From assembly GCF_003063645.1 (NCBI RefSeq), contig NZ_NESJ01000013.1, forward strand, positions 95,289 to 159,288: a DNA stretch of 64,000 bases. Reading direction: 5' to 3'. The DNA comes from Limnohabitans sp. 2KL-51. Its GTDB lineage: Bacteria > Pseudomonadota > Gammaproteobacteria > Burkholderiales > Burkholderiaceae_C. The translations under genes were made by a program, and so were the position numbers. Shown here in pieces: positions 8,595-16,333 of this stretch (positions within the stretch are counted from its first letter, which is position 1; every line of letters starts with the position of its first letter). Below the pieces are notes generated by a model, which did no database searches, was not told the origin of the DNA, and was given only the letters and a program-made list of their open reading frames with translations.

Positions 8595-9374
8595 GTGAGC
8601 ATGGAATACGCACCCCTTGGCTTGATCGGACTGCTGACGCCGCAGGCCAATACCACCGTTGAACCTGAAGCCTGGGCCTTGTTGCCCACAGGCTATTCGC
8701 TCATCAATGGTCGCCTCGTCAGCCAGGCACCCAGTCTGGATCAGCGATTGCTGGATTACTTTGACCAGCTTGAATCCAGCATGCTTCAATTTGGCAATGC
8801 CCCGCTGTCGGTTCTGGCACTGGCCTGCACCGGCTCATCCTATTTGATGGGCCGCGAAAAAGAGGCGCAATGGGTGCACGCTTGGCAAGCGCGCCTGAAC
8901 ATCCCCGTCGTCACCGCCGGTATGGCCGTGGCAGCAGCCTTAAAGACATTGGGCGCTCGTCGGTTGGATTTGCTCTCGCCTTACCCCGCTGACCTCACTC
9001 AAGCCAGCATCGCCTATTGGAAGTCGCATGGTTTTGACATTGGCACAGTTCAGGCTGTGAACTCATCAGATCCTGGTTTTCATGCCATTTACACCACCTC
9101 CAGCGAATCGGCCAACAGCGCAGCCCAAGCTTTAAGCGCATCAAGCGCTGACGCTGTCTTGATGCTGGGCACGGGCATGCCTAGTCTGAAAACGCTGTTG
9201 ACTCAACGCGCTCGCCCCGGCCCGCCGTGGTTGTCGAGCATGCTGGCGTTGATGTGGCAATCGGTCGCAGCCATTCCCAGTACCCCCCCAAGGCCATCTG
9301 ACCTTCAAACCTGGCTGGATGCCGGGCACTGGGCTGACAGAGCTCAGGCCATGGGCTTCGCTCGCAAGGCATGA
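8595..9374 (+). CDS. Asp/Glu racemase superfamily protein, single active-site cysteine
   Basis: The core begins at GTG 8595 or ATG 8601 (MEYAPLGLIGLLTPQANTTV). CGGAG 12 nt upstream of the GTG favours the former, giving 259 aa. The fold resembles maleate isomerase and arylmalonate decarboxylase. The first catalytic cysteine is present in LALACTGSSYLMG, but at the second position the text is LMLGTGMPS, with no cysteine. One-cysteine members can act as decarboxylases or lyases rather than racemases. It overlaps the next gene, an FAD monooxygenase, by 4 nt, so the two likely act on related compounds. The upstream 138 nt of the track ORF have no family support. Confidence 0.8.
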   Translation: MSMEYAPLGLIGLLTPQANTTVEPEAWALLPTGYSLINGRLVSQAPSLDQRLLDYFDQLESSMLQFGNAPLSVLALACTGSSYLMGREKEAQWVHAWQARLNIPVVTAGMAVAAALKTLGARRLDLLSPYPADLTQASIAYWKSHGFDIGTVQAVNSSDPGFHAIYTTSSESANSAAQALSASSADAVLMLGTGMPSLKTLLTQRARPGPPWLSSMLALMWQSVAAIPSTPPRPSDLQTWLDAGHWADRAQAMGFARKA

Positions 9375-10573
9375 ACATCCAACCCGTCGTCATTTCTGGT
9401 GCGGGCCCCGTCGGCTTGGTGTTGGCCATGCGGCTGGGTCACATGGGCATCGCTTGCACGGTGCTCGAATCAGCGCCCGAGTTGGCGCGCGGTTTGCGCG
9501 CCTCCACGTTTCATCCCCCCACGCTGGACATGCTGCAAGCGCATGGCATCACGGCCGGATTGATCGCAGCGGGATTGATCGCCCCCACCTGGCAAGTGCG
9601 CATGCACTCAACGGGCCAGTACGCCGAATTTGACCTGTCTGTCTTGAAAGACGACACCGCGCACCCCTATCGCTTGCAATGTGAGCAATGGCGCTTGTCT
9701 GAACTGTTGTTGGCACACATCCAGACCCATTTGCCCCATGTGCAGGTGCATTGGGGCAGTCCGCTGATCGGTTTTTCGCAAACTGACCACTCAGTCAAGG
9801 TGCAATACCAGTCGCCAGACGGCCATCTGCATCAGCTGGAGGCCTCCTTTTTAGTGGGCGCTGATGGCGGCCACAGCACGGTGCGAAAACAATTGAATTT
9901 GGAATTCGATGGCTTGACTTTCCCGGAGACCACCATCCTGGCCACCACCCGGTTTGCGTTCCATGAACACTTGCCAAGTCTTTCCTACATCAATTACTGC
10001 TGGAGCGAACGTGGCACTTTCAGTTTGCTGCGGCTGCGTGATTTATGGCGCGTGAGTTTGTATCCGGATGAGGGGGAAAGCATCGAAGAGGCCACTTCAG
10101 ACACCGCAGTCCAAGAAAAGATGCAGCGCATCTGGCTACGCCACGAAGCCTACGATGTCCTGGAAATCCGACCCTACCGGATTCACCAGCGGGTGGTGAA
10201 ACAGTACGTCAACGGTCGTGTGGTTTTGGTCGGCGATGCCGCCCATCTCAACAGCCCCAGTGGCGGCATGGGCATGAACGGCGGCATCCACGATGCGTTC
10301 AACCTGAGCGAAAAACTGGGTGCCATATTGGATGGGAAATGCGGCCTTGAAGCTTTGGCTTTGTATGAGCGTCAACGCCGCCCGATCGCCATCTCGCATG
10401 TGCTGGAGCAATCGGGCCGCAACCGTGCGCGCATGCAGGAGCGGGACATGTCCAAACGCCAGGCCGCCATGGCGGAATTGCAGCGCAAGGCCAGCGACCC
10501 TGTCCTGCACAAAGCCCATTTGCTCAACACCTCGATGATCACCGGCTTGCGGGAGTCTGCCGCCTTGACGTGA
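9371..10573 (+). CDS. FAD-dependent aromatic-type monooxygenase
   Basis: This 400-residue flavoprotein of the PheA/UbiH class shows the dinucleotide-binding fingerprint VVISGAGPVGLVLAMRLG at the N-terminus. It also has the DG motif LVGADGGHSTVRK and the second FAD motif GRVVLVGDAAHLNSPSGGMG. Such enzymes hydroxylate aromatic acids using NAD(P)H and oxygen. Its start overlaps the end of the racemase-like gene (ATGA). The substrate cannot be read from the sequence. The length is at the short end of the family, with no C-terminal thioredoxin-like domain. Confidence 0.9.
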   Translation: MNIQPVVISGAGPVGLVLAMRLGHMGIACTVLESAPELARGLRASTFHPPTLDMLQAHGITAGLIAAGLIAPTWQVRMHSTGQYAEFDLSVLKDDTAHPYRLQCEQWRLSELLLAHIQTHLPHVQVHWGSPLIGFSQTDHSVKVQYQSPDGHLHQLEASFLVGADGGHSTVRKQLNLEFDGLTFPETTILATTRFAFHEHLPSLSYINYCWSERGTFSLLRLRDLWRVSLYPDEGESIEEATSDTAVQEKMQRIWLRHEAYDVLEIRPYRIHQRVVKQYVNGRVVLVGDAAHLNSPSGGMGMNGGIHDAFNLSEKLGAILDGKCGLEALALYERQRRPIAISHVLEQSGRNRARMQERDMSKRQAAMAELQRKASDPVLHKAHLLNTSMITGLRESAALT

Positions 10574-10595
10574 TCTTCCAGGGCTAATGCCTGCA

Positions 10596-11570
10596 TCACT
10601 GCGCCTTGAGCTGGCCGGCCGTGATCACCGGCCCCCATTTCTTGATTTCTTGCTCCAGAAAAGTCTGAAATTCGGGTTTGTCCAGCCCCAAAGGCTGCAT
10701 GCCCAATTCGGCCAATTTGGTGCGCATTTCCGGTTGCGCCAGTATGCGCGCCATGTCCGCACGCAAACGCTCTTGCACCTGCAGGGGCGTTTTTGCGGGC
10801 ACCGACAAGCCGAACCAGGCGTCGCCTACGGCACCGGGCACCGTTTCAGACAATGTGGGCACTTGGGTGAATTCATTGTCACGATGATGCCCTGTCACCG
10901 CCAATGCACGCACTCGCCCGCCCTTGATGTGGGGTGCTGATGCAATCAGTGCATTGAACATGAAGTCAATCTGCCCGCCCATCAAATCATTGAACGCCGG
11001 CCCCGACCCCTTGTAGGGAATATGAACCATCTGAACCTTTGCCAATTGCTTGAGCAATTCGCCTGTCAGATTGCCCGCAGACCCCACACCCGCAGAGCCA
11101 TAGTTGATCTTGCCCGGCTGCAGCCGAATCATGTTCAGTAAATCCTGAACATTTTTAGCCGGATGGTCAGCCCGAACGATCAAGGCATTGGTGAACGTGC
11201 CGAACAAGTTGAGATGGACAAAGTCACTCAATGGCTTGTAATTTGTGATCTGGCCCATGAGCGGGCCCGTGGTCATGGCGGCACCGTTGCTGAGCAAAAC
11301 CGTATAGCCATCGGGTGCGGCCTTGGCAGCGAAGTCTGTGCCCAAGACCGACCCATTGCCGCCCCGGTTGTCCACGATCACCGATTGCCCCAAAGCCAAT
11401 CCAAGCCGCTCCGACAGCAAACGGGCCACCGTGTCGGCAGACCCCCCCGCCGCAAAAGGCACGATGAATTTGATGGGCTTTTGCGGGTACGCCGTTTGAG
11501 CAGCCAAGCTGCCGCCCCACCCACCAGCAAGCAACAAGGTGCTTTGCAACAAGCTGCGACGCGAGGCCAT
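10596..11570 (-). CDS. Bug/TctC-type periplasmic binding protein 1
   Basis: This 324-residue solute receptor of the tripartite tricarboxylate transporter family starts at ATG 11570, preceded by GGAGGGG. A signal peptide is followed by the family signature AYPQKPIKFIVPFAAGGSADTVARLL, then VIVDNRGGNGSVLGTDFAAKA and VHIPYKGSGPAFNDLMGGQ. No TctA or TctB membrane gene is nearby, which is usual for the expanded Bug sets of Burkholderiales. It lies tail-to-tail with the FAD monooxygenase gene. The ligand is unknown; small carboxylates are typical. Confidence 0.92.
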   Translation of the reverse strand: MASRRSLLQSTLLLAGGWGGSLAAQTAYPQKPIKFIVPFAAGGSADTVARLLSERLGLALGQSVIVDNRGGNGSVLGTDFAAKAAPDGYTVLLSNGAAMTTGPLMGQITNYKPLSDFVHLNLFGTFTNALIVRADHPAKNVQDLLNMIRLQPGKINYGSAGVGSAGNLTGELLKQLAKVQMVHIPYKGSGPAFNDLMGGQIDFMFNALIASAPHIKGGRVRALAVTGHHRDNEFTQVPTLSETVPGAVGDAWFGLSVPAKTPLQVQERLRADMARILAQPEMRTKLAELGMQPLGLDKPEFQTFLEQEIKKWGPVITAGQLKAQ

Positions 11571-11678
11571 GACCCCTCCAGAAATTTCAGAGCGCGCTTG
11601 TTCGGGTTGACTCTTCATGGCGTGCAGGCTGGTTTGAAAGCTCAGATTCAAGCACATTGGCAGATGTGATGTCTACTT

Positions 11679-12761
11679 TCAGGCGACATCCGAGGTGAGC
11701 ACTCCGCGCCGAATCTGATCCCGCTCTAGGCTTTCAAACAGTGCTTTGAAGTTGCCTTCGCCAAAGCCTTCGTCGGCTTTGCGCTGGATGAATTCAAAGA
11801 AGACCGGGCCCAGCAGGGTTTGGCTGAAGATTTGCAGCAGCAAACGCTTTTCGCCATTGGCGGTTGATCCGTCCATCAAGATGCCGCGTGCCTGCAGCTC
11901 GGCCACGGGTTCGCCATGGCCCGGCAGGCGCTCTTCGAGCATCTCGTAATAGATGTCGTTGGGCGCGGTCATGAGCGGGATGCCCGCCATCTGCAGCGCG
12001 TCCACGCTTTTCAAAATGTCATCGGTCAACAGCGCAATGTGCTGGATGCCTTCGCCGTTGAATTGCATCAAAAACTCTTCGATCTGGCCGCCAGTCTTGC
12101 CCGACTCTTCATTCAGCGGGATGCGGATCATGCCGTCCGGCGCCATCATGGCTTGGCTGGTCAGGCCCGTGTATTCGCCCTTGATGTCAAAGTAACGAAT
12201 CTCTTGAAAGTTGAACAGCTTTTCGTAAAAGCCACTCCAGTACGCCATGCGCCCTTTGTAGACGTTGTGCGTCATGTGGTCGATGAGCTTGAGACCGTGG
12301 CCCGGCGGGTGGCGGTCCACGCCGTCGATGAATTCAAAGTCGATGTCGTAGATGCTTTTGCCATCTTCATAACGGTCGATCAAATACAAGGGCGCGCCGC
12401 CAATGCCTTTGATGGCGGGCAAGCGCAACTCCATCGGGCCCGTGGGCACATCCACCGGTTGTGCGCCCAACTCGAGGGCTCGCGCATACGCTAGGTGCGA
12501 GTCTTTGACACGAAACGCCAACGCACAGGCGCAAGGCCCGTGCTCGGCAGCAAAGTAACCAGCCAAGCTTTTGGGTTCGCGGTTGACGATGAAGTTGATG
12601 TCGCCCTGGCGGTACAGCACCACGTCTTTGGATCGGTGCTTGGCCACCAGCGAGAAGCCCATCTGCTCGAACAGCGGCTCCAGGGTGTTGGGGGTGGGGG
12701 ATGCGAACTCTACAAACTCGAAGCCGCACAGGCCCATGGGGTTGTCAAACAAATCGGTCAT
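11679..12761 (-). CDS. hpd: 4-hydroxyphenylpyruvate dioxygenase
   Basis: The 360-residue product from ATG 12761 (GGAG upstream) begins [20 protein letters not shown]. The Fe(II) ligands are seen in [25 protein letters not shown] and [11 protein letters not shown]. The terminal helix [22 protein letters not shown] is also typical. It converts 4-hydroxyphenylpyruvate to homogentisate in tyrosine degradation. No other homogentisate-pathway gene is in the window, though an indolepyruvate oxidoreductase and aminotransferases occur at 36-42 kb. Confidence 0.96.
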   Translation of the reverse strand: MTDLFDNPMGLCGFEFVEFASPTPNTLEPLFEQMGFSLVAKHRSKDVVLYRQGDINFIVNREPKSLAGYFAAEHGPCACALAFRVKDSHLAYARALELGAQPVDVPTGPMELRLPAIKGIGGAPLYLIDRYEDGKSIYDIDFEFIDGVDRHPPGHGLKLIDHMTHNVYKGRMAYWSGFYEKLFNFQEIRYFDIKGEYTGLTSQAMMAPDGMIRIPLNEESGKTGGQIEEFLMQFNGEGIQHIALLTDDILKSVDALQMAGIPLMTAPNDIYYEMLEERLPGHGEPVAELQARGILMDGSTANGEKRLLLQIFSQTLLGPVFFEFIQRKADEGFGEGNFKALFESLERDQIRRGVLTSDVA

Positions 12762-12844
12762 GAAAATCTCCAGCAGTGAACGGGGCCACGCTGCAAGGTG
12801 AGCGCGGTCCGAATTGATATCGGTCAAACGAAACGGGGGGTGTT

Positions 12845-12916
12845 GTAGGTCGGTGGCTTTAGCCCCGACATGTCGGTGGTGGACCAAAAACACGTCGGAC
12901 CTGAAGGCCCAACCTA
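12845..12916. repeat. palindromic intergenic repeat, class B copy 1
   Basis: GTAGGTCGG... at 12845 and GTCGG...CCAACCTA at 12894-12916 form imperfect inverted arms with inner short hairpins (GGCTTTAGCC). The same GTAGGTCGG arm and CCGAC/CCTAC counterpart recur at 25244-25278. It lies in the 300-bp gap between hpd and the second Bug gene, which has no supported coding frame. Confidence 0.6.
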
Positions 12917-13061
12917 TAAGAAAAGCTTCAAGCCTGCGGCGGCGCGCAGGGCTTGCCCCGCGTGCTGCGGGCGAGGTGGATGCCGAAAATCAATACCTGG
13001 ATGGCCATGGGCTGATGGTCGTCGCCCGAGCATCAAATGTCAAGCGACGAACCCGTTGGCC

Positions 13062-14042
13062 TTATTGCGGCTCGATGCCCACTTTCTTGACCAGCGCGGC
13101 AAAGCGCTCCATTTCACTTCGGAAGATGCGCTGAGCGTGCTCGGGCGTGCTGATGGCGATCGTGTTGCCTTGCTTGGCCATGGTTTCCTTGACGGCCGGC
13201 TCGTTGAAGGCCTGCACCAGGGCATCGTTGACCTTTTTTACCGCGGCAGGGCTCATGCCTTTGGGGCCGAGCACACCAAACCAGGCATCGATCACGTAAG
13301 TGGGCAAGCCCTGCTCCGCAAAAGTAGGAATGTCTGGCGCAGCGGCACTGCGCTTGTCACCGCACATGCCCACCGCCTTGAGCGCGCCACTCTTGATGTG
13401 CTGTTGCACACTGGGCAAGGCCAACACTGCAAAGTCAATTTGACCTCCCAACAAGTCGGTGACCATCGGGCCTACGCCTTTGTAAGGGATATGGCGTGCC
13501 TTGACACGGGCTTCGTCCACGAACATCTCGGCGGCCAAGTGCAAAATCGTCCCCGTACCGCCAGAGCCGAAGTTGTAACCATCCGGCTTGGCACGCAGGG
13601 CGGCAATGAATTCACGGCTGCTGCTGGTGGGCATTTTTTGTGGGTTCGCCACCAACACCAGGGGCGTTGCTCCCAGCACCGCAATCGGTGTGAAATCGCC
13701 GGGCATTTCAAAAGGCAGGTTTTTGATGACGCTGGGGAAGATCACCACGTTGTTGGACACCACCGACAAGGTCAAGCCATCGGGCGGGTTCTTGGCCATA
13801 GCCTGCAAACCGATGACGCCACTGGCACCGGATTGGTTTTCCACCACCACATTGGCACCCAAAGCCTTGCCAATAGCAGGTGCTGCTGCGCGCGTGATGG
13901 CGTCTACGCCCGAGCCTGTGGCGTTGGGCAAGATGAATTTGACGGGGCGATCGGCTTGCGCCAACGACAGGCCCGGAAATGCCATCGCGGCGGCCGATGA
14001 CAAAGCGGCCAATGCAGTGCGGCGTGTAATGTTTTGTTTCAT
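13062..14042 (-). CDS. Bug/TctC-type periplasmic binding protein 2
   Basis: This 326-residue receptor has a twin-arginine-like signal MKQNITRRTALAALSSAAAM. It shows the family text VVVENQSGASGVIGLQAMA, ARHIPYKGVGPMVTDLLGGQ and DAWFGVLGPKGM. It follows the CaiB-family gene by about 60 nt on the same strand, so it is probably the uptake receptor for the acid processed by the lyase and CoA-transferase upstream. A membrane partner is not present in the window. Confidence 0.92.
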   Translation of the reverse strand: MKQNITRRTALAALSSAAAMAFPGLSLAQADRPVKFILPNATGSGVDAITRAAAPAIGKALGANVVVENQSGASGVIGLQAMAKNPPDGLTLSVVSNNVVIFPSVIKNLPFEMPGDFTPIAVLGATPLVLVANPQKMPTSSSREFIAALRAKPDGYNFGSGGTGTILHLAAEMFVDEARVKARHIPYKGVGPMVTDLLGGQIDFAVLALPSVQQHIKSGALKAVGMCGDKRSAAAPDIPTFAEQGLPTYVIDAWFGVLGPKGMSPAAVKKVNDALVQAFNEPAVKETMAKQGNTIAISTPEHAQRIFRSEMERFAALVKKVGIEPQ

Positions 14043-14103
14043 GGAATGTCTCTTTCTTTGTTAGGGGGAGGTGAGGTAATTTACAACATGCGGCTGCGCT
14101 GAC

Positions 14104-15303
14104 TCAGGCCACGGCTTTGAGCGAACGCAAACGCTTGATCTCTGCATCACTCAGGCCCAAGCCTTGCAACAACTCATCGGTATTTTCACCTTGCTTGGGC
14201 GGCTGGTGGCGCACACCTAGGCGTTGCCCGTCCATGGTGAAGGGAAAGAGCGCCGCTCGGGCGGTCTGACCCGCTTTGGGGCCATCGGTCAAGCGCACAT
14301 CGGCAAGGCCACCGGTAGCCTGAAGGTGCGGGTCGTCAAACAACTCTTCGGGTTTGACGATAGGCGCAAAGGGCAGGCCGGCTTTTTCGAAAATCACGGT
14401 CAATTCGGCAGAGGTGAAGGCTTCCAGGCGGCGGCGCAGATCGGGCAACAACTCGGCACGCAGCGACACTCGGGCGTTGTTGTCAAAGTAGCGCGCATCG
14501 GCTTTCAGTTCGACGAAACCCAGCACATCGCAGAAGGTGGACCACTGGGCGTCACTCACTGCCGCCAAAAAGATCTGCTCGCCGTTCTTGACGGTGAACA
14601 CGTCGTACACCGCCCAGGCCGAGATGCGGTTGGGCATGGGCTCGGCCGCCTTGCCAGTGATGGCGTACTGTAGCATGTGCTGGCCCACCAAAAAGACGTT
14701 GTTTTCAAACAGCGCCGACTGGATCTCTTGCCCGCGTCCGGTGATGCCGCGCTGGATCAGCGCACCCAGCACACCGATGGCGCCAAACATGCCGCCCATG
14801 ATGTCGTTCACGCTGGTGCCTGCGCGCAGCGGGTCGCCTGGGCGGCCCGTCATGTAGGCCAGACCCCCCATCATCTGCACCACCTCGTCAAGCGCGGTGC
14901 GGTGGTCGTAGGGGCCGGGCAAAAAGCCCTTCAGGCTGGCGTAAATGATCTTGGGGTTGTGGGCCGACAGGCTGGCGTAGTCCAGCCCGTATTTGGCCAT
15001 GGAGCCGGGCTTGAAATTTTCGGCCACCACGTCAGCCGTGGCGCAGAGTTTGCGGGCCATTTCGGCCCCTTCGGGGCTTTGCAGGTTGATCTTGATGCTC
15101 TTCTTGTTGCGGTTGAACATCGGGAAAAAGCCCGCGCCCGAACCCAACAAATGCCGTGTGCGGTCGCCCTCGATCGGCTCGACCTTGATGACCTCGGCCC
15201 CCATGTCGGCCAACACCATGCCGCAAGTCGGGCCCATGACCATGTGGGTGAACTCGACGACGCGCAGGCCTTCGAGCGGAAGTTTCTTGTCGGAAGTGTT
15301 CAT
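14104..15303 (-). CDS. CaiB/BaiF family (class III) CoA-transferase
   Basis: The 399-residue protein begins MNTSDKKLPLEGLRVVEFTHMVMGP. It has GAEVIKVEPIEGDRTR and a catalytic aspartate region, PGPYDHRTALDEVVQMMGGL. Class III transferases move CoA between acids through a covalent aspartyl intermediate. The gene overlaps the HMGL-like lyase gene by ATGA at 15300-15303, so a CoA ester made here is likely cleaved by the lyase. Citramalate is a plausible acceptor by analogy with itaconate and citramalate pathways; this is inference. Confidence 0.93.
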   Translation of the reverse strand: MNTSDKKLPLEGLRVVEFTHMVMGPTCGMVLADMGAEVIKVEPIEGDRTRHLLGSGAGFFPMFNRNKKSIKINLQSPEGAEMARKLCATADVVAENFKPGSMAKYGLDYASLSAHNPKIIYASLKGFLPGPYDHRTALDEVVQMMGGLAYMTGRPGDPLRAGTSVNDIMGGMFGAIGVLGALIQRGITGRGQEIQSALFENNVFLVGQHMLQYAITGKAAEPMPNRISAWAVYDVFTVKNGEQIFLAAVSDAQWSTFCDVLGFVELKADARYFDNNARVSLRAELLPDLRRRLEAFTSAELTVIFEKAGLPFAPIVKPEELFDDPHLQATGGLADVRLTDGPKAGQTARAALFPFTMDGQRLGVRHQPPKQGENTDELLQGLGLSDAEIKRLRSLKAVA

Positions 15304-16244
15304 GCCGTCACTTCAGTTGCGCGCAAGGTCTTGGGCAAACCCGCCTGCGCGATCGAACCGTGCAGGCTCTCGCCCGCAAGCCACTGCGCCACCTGGGCGC
15401 GCAAAGCGATGAGCTGACCGAAATCAATGCCGGTGTCGATGCCCATGCTGGCCATCAAATACGCCAAATCTTCGGTCGCCACATTGCCGCTGGCCCCGGG
15501 CGCATGCGGGCAGCCGCCGATGCCGGCCAGACACGCGTCAAACCGGGTCTCACCCGCTTGCAGCGCGGCCATCACGTTGGCCAGCCCCAAGCCCCGCGTG
15601 TCATGAAAATGCCCGCAGCCCAGCTTGTCGCCCGCCACCTCGCGGGCTTTGGCAAACAGCTCGCCCACCTGGCGCGGATCGGCATAGCCCACGGTGTCAG
15701 CCAAGCCGACGCGGTCCACGCCCAAAGCGACGACCGCCTGGAGCAATCGCAGCACTTCGTCGACGGCCACCTGCCCCTGAAGCGTGCAACCGAACGCGGT
15801 GCTCATGCCCACTTCGATGCGGATGGCGGAACCCCGTGCCCGGCGTGCCTCCACCATGGCCCCGATCTCGGCCACCACGTCATCCGGCGCTTTGCGCAAG
15901 TTGGCCAGACTGTGCGCGTGGCTGGCCGACAGGGGCAGCAGCATCCAGTCGGCACCGCTGTCCATGGCACGCTCGGCCCCCTTCAGGTTGGGCACCAGCA
16001 CCGACACGACCAGGCCCGGCAGGGTTTTGGCAAAGGCCACCAGTTCGGCGGTGTCGGCCAGTTGGGGCAGCAGTTTGGGCGGCACAAAAGAGCCGACTTC
16101 GATCTCGCGGATGCCAGCGTCGTAAGCGCCTTGAATCCACTGCAGTTTTTGTGCAGTGGGCAGGGTGCGGGCAATGCTTTGCAAGCCGTCGCGCAGGCCC
16201 ACTTCGCGGACCGTCACGCGTTCGGGCCAATGAAATACCGTCAT
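15300..16244 (-). CDS. HMG-CoA-lyase-like aldol lyase
   Basis: This 314-residue DRE-TIM metallolyase shows VTVREVGLRDGLQSIARTLP near the start. It also has REIEVGSFVPPKLLPQLADT, the metal histidines in CGHFHDTRGLGLANV, and the glycine-rich cysteine loop GIGGCPHAPGASGNVATED typical of HMG-CoA lyases. ATG 16244 is preceded by AAAGGA; the track start is a TTG with no room for a ribosome site. It heads an operon with CaiB and Bug genes. Cleavage of a 3-hydroxyacyl-CoA such as citramalyl-CoA or HMG-CoA is expected. Confidence 0.92.
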   Translation of the reverse strand: MTVFHWPERVTVREVGLRDGLQSIARTLPTAQKLQWIQGAYDAGIREIEVGSFVPPKLLPQLADTAELVAFAKTLPGLVVSVLVPNLKGAERAMDSGADWMLLPLSASHAHSLANLRKAPDDVVAEIGAMVEARRARGSAIRIEVGMSTAFGCTLQGQVAVDEVLRLLQAVVALGVDRVGLADTVGYADPRQVGELFAKAREVAGDKLGCGHFHDTRGLGLANVMAALQAGETRFDACLAGIGGCPHAPGASGNVATEDLAYLMASMGIDTGIDFGQLIALRAQVAQWLAGESLHGSIAQAGLPKTLRATEVTA

Positions 16245-16333
16245 GTCCAATGTCCTTTAAGGGGGGGTAAGAAGAGTTTAATGGCTCGGATCGCTCATAG
16301 AATTCAAATTGCCCTTTGACTCCTTGGTAAAGC

